A stretch of 6,324 bases of DNA from an uncultured Solirubrobacterales bacterium (GTDB lineage: Bacteria > Actinomycetota > Thermoleophilia > Solirubrobacterales > 70-9), in the NCBI GenBank assembly GCA_937910825.1, contig CALEMO010000049.1, positions 1 to 6,324 on the forward strand, written 5' to 3'. Under the pieces are notes generated by a model. It saw nothing but the letters and a program-made list of their open reading frames with translations. It was not told the origin of the DNA and ran no database searches. Position numbers and translations under genes: made by a program. Positions 5,518 to 6,324 of this stretch are shown here, piece by piece. The stretch's first letter is position 1; each line of letters starts with the position of its first letter.

Positions 5518-6324
5518 AGGCCCTGGCCCGGCGAAAGCGTCCAAACAGGCCGGATTCCTTCGGGCGCCTGTTTTCATCAGTCAGGGTCTGGTCGAACTCT
5601 TCGACCAGCATCAACTGGTCCGGCGAAAGTTTTGCCGGGATCACGACGTTGAATACAAAGCGATGGTTGCCCCGTCGCCGGGACGTACCCAGCTGCGGCA
5701 GACCCTTGCCTTTCAGAGTGGCTTCGGCCCCGGGCTGGGTCCCTGGCTCAAGTTCGATCTCCTCGGTGCCATCGAGGGTCTCGACCTCGATCATTTCGCC
5801 GCTGATCGCCCTTGTAGCGTCGACTTCGAGCACCGAGATAAGGTCTTTGCCGTCCCGGATCATGTTCTCCCGCTCGGCGACCGTCACCTCAACGTAGAGG
5901 TCGCCGGGGTGGGCACCCGGCTCACCGGCGTGTCCGGCACCGGCGATGCGAATCCGCTGGCCGGATTCGATCCCGGACGGTACGTCGACTTTCATTGATT
6001 TCTGGCGATGCCCGCGACCAAGCCCCGAACAGACTTCGCAAGGGGTCTCTGCGACTTTGCCGTCTCCGTGGCAGGCGTCACAGGGTACGGCCCTTACCAT
6101 CTGCCCGAAAGCCGTATTTGCAACCGAGCGAAGCTCCCCCTGGCCATCGCATTTGCTGCATCTGGTGATCGGGGTACCGGGCTCGGCGCCGTTGCCGTGG
6201 CAGTGATCGCAGGAATCGACGACTTCGAACGAAACGTCCTTTTCTACCCCCTCCAGAACGTCGAGCAGATCGATTTCGATCGCGACGCCGATATCGGCGC
6301 CGGGCGATGGTCCACGGCGCCCGA
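5516..6324 (-). CDS. dnaJ: Chaperone DnaJ (Hsp40), C-terminal part (partial, runs off right edge)
   Basis: The C-terminal 268 residues of a type I DnaJ, the co-chaperone that delivers substrates to DnaK and stimulates its ATPase. The J domain and most of the Gly/Phe region lie beyond the right edge. The visible part starts in the linker (GRRGPSPGADI), then the first beta domain segment (IEIDLLDVLEGVEKDVSFEV), then four zinc-binding repeats of the CxxCxGxG type: CDHCHGNG, CSKCDGQG, CDACHGDG and CEVCSGLG. All eight cysteines are present, so two zinc ions can be bound. The C-terminal peptide-binding domains follow, with VPSGIESGQRIRIAGAGHAG, PGDLYVEVTV, TLDG and LKGKGLPQLG, and a basic tail rich in Arg. 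The stop is 12 nt before prmA. hrcA or grpE, often upstream of dnaJ, cannot be seen. There is no sign of truncation at the 3' end. Confidence 0.97.
   Translation of the reverse strand, partial: GRRGPSPGADIGVAIEIDLLDVLEGVEKDVSFEVVDSCDHCHGNGAEPGTPITRCSKCDGQGELRSVANTAFGQMVRAVPCDACHGDGKVAETPCEVCSGLGRGHRQKSMKVDVPSGIESGQRIRIAGAGHAGEPGAHPGDLYVEVTVAERENMIRDGKDLISVLEVDATRAISGEMIEVETLDGTEEIELEPGTQPGAEATLKGKGLPQLGTSRRRGNHRFVFNVVIPAKLSPDQLMLVEEFDQTLTDENRRPKESGLFGRFRRARA

Noticed and set aside
4511..5998. A 495-codon open frame on the plus strand, opposite prmA, dnaJ and the start of murI
   Set aside because: It is antisense to three genes with clear motifs, its translation is rich in Arg, Pro and Gly with no domain I recognise, and long antisense frames are common in GC-rich coding DNA.
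1..6324. CRISPR arrays, tRNA or rRNA genes, insertion sequences, phage or defence genes
   Set aside because: No repeated units, clover-leaf-like segments, transposase motifs or terminal inverted repeats were seen; practically all sequence is accounted for by ten housekeeping-style genes.

Overview
This is a GC-rich bacterial chromosome segment in which every recognisable gene lies on the minus strand, so transcription runs from the right end to the left. The gene set is housekeeping. The high GC, the fused hisIE gene leading into trpE, the HisIE/Era/PhoH protein styles and the mix of GTG, TTG and ATG starts suggest a high-GC actinobacterium-like organism, possibly of the Thermoleophilia/Solirubrobacterales. 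That placement is inferred from style and gene order and was not tested by search.

In transcription order the layout is: the C-terminal part of dnaJ (cut by the right edge); prmA (ribosomal protein L11 methyltransferase); murI (glutamate racemase); a GatB/YqeY-domain gene; a PhoH-like ATPase gene; ybeY (rRNA maturation endonuclease); era (ribosome-assembly GTPase); a small predicted lipoprotein of unknown function; hisIE (two consecutive steps of histidine synthesis); and the first 38 codons of what is very probably trpE (cut by the left edge). Coding density is almost total. The junctions are +12, -4, +33, -11, -4, -8, +45, -4 and -17 nt, so most genes overlap the next one and are probably translationally coupled. 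No stretch above 50 nt lacks a gene.

The right and middle parts form a protein-folding, translation and ribosome-quality block (DnaJ, PrmA, YqeY, PhoH, YbeY, Era) with one cell-wall gene (murI) inserted. The left part is an amino-acid block (hisIE, trpE) headed by the lipoprotein. The 45-nt gap between era and the lipoprotein is the largest in the window. It holds a short hairpin and a -10-like hexamer placed exactly where a leaderless promoter would need it, so a second transcription unit may begin there.

Several starts need care. prmA and ybeY use GTG and murI and phoH use TTG. The best starts for era, murI and hisIE lie inside the longest open frames, at positions set by overlap with the upstream stop, by ribosome-binding sites and by family N-termini. 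I see no mobile element, CRISPR array, RNA gene, phage gene or defence system, and no convincing novel biological system. The least understood gene is the lipoprotein at 722-1144.
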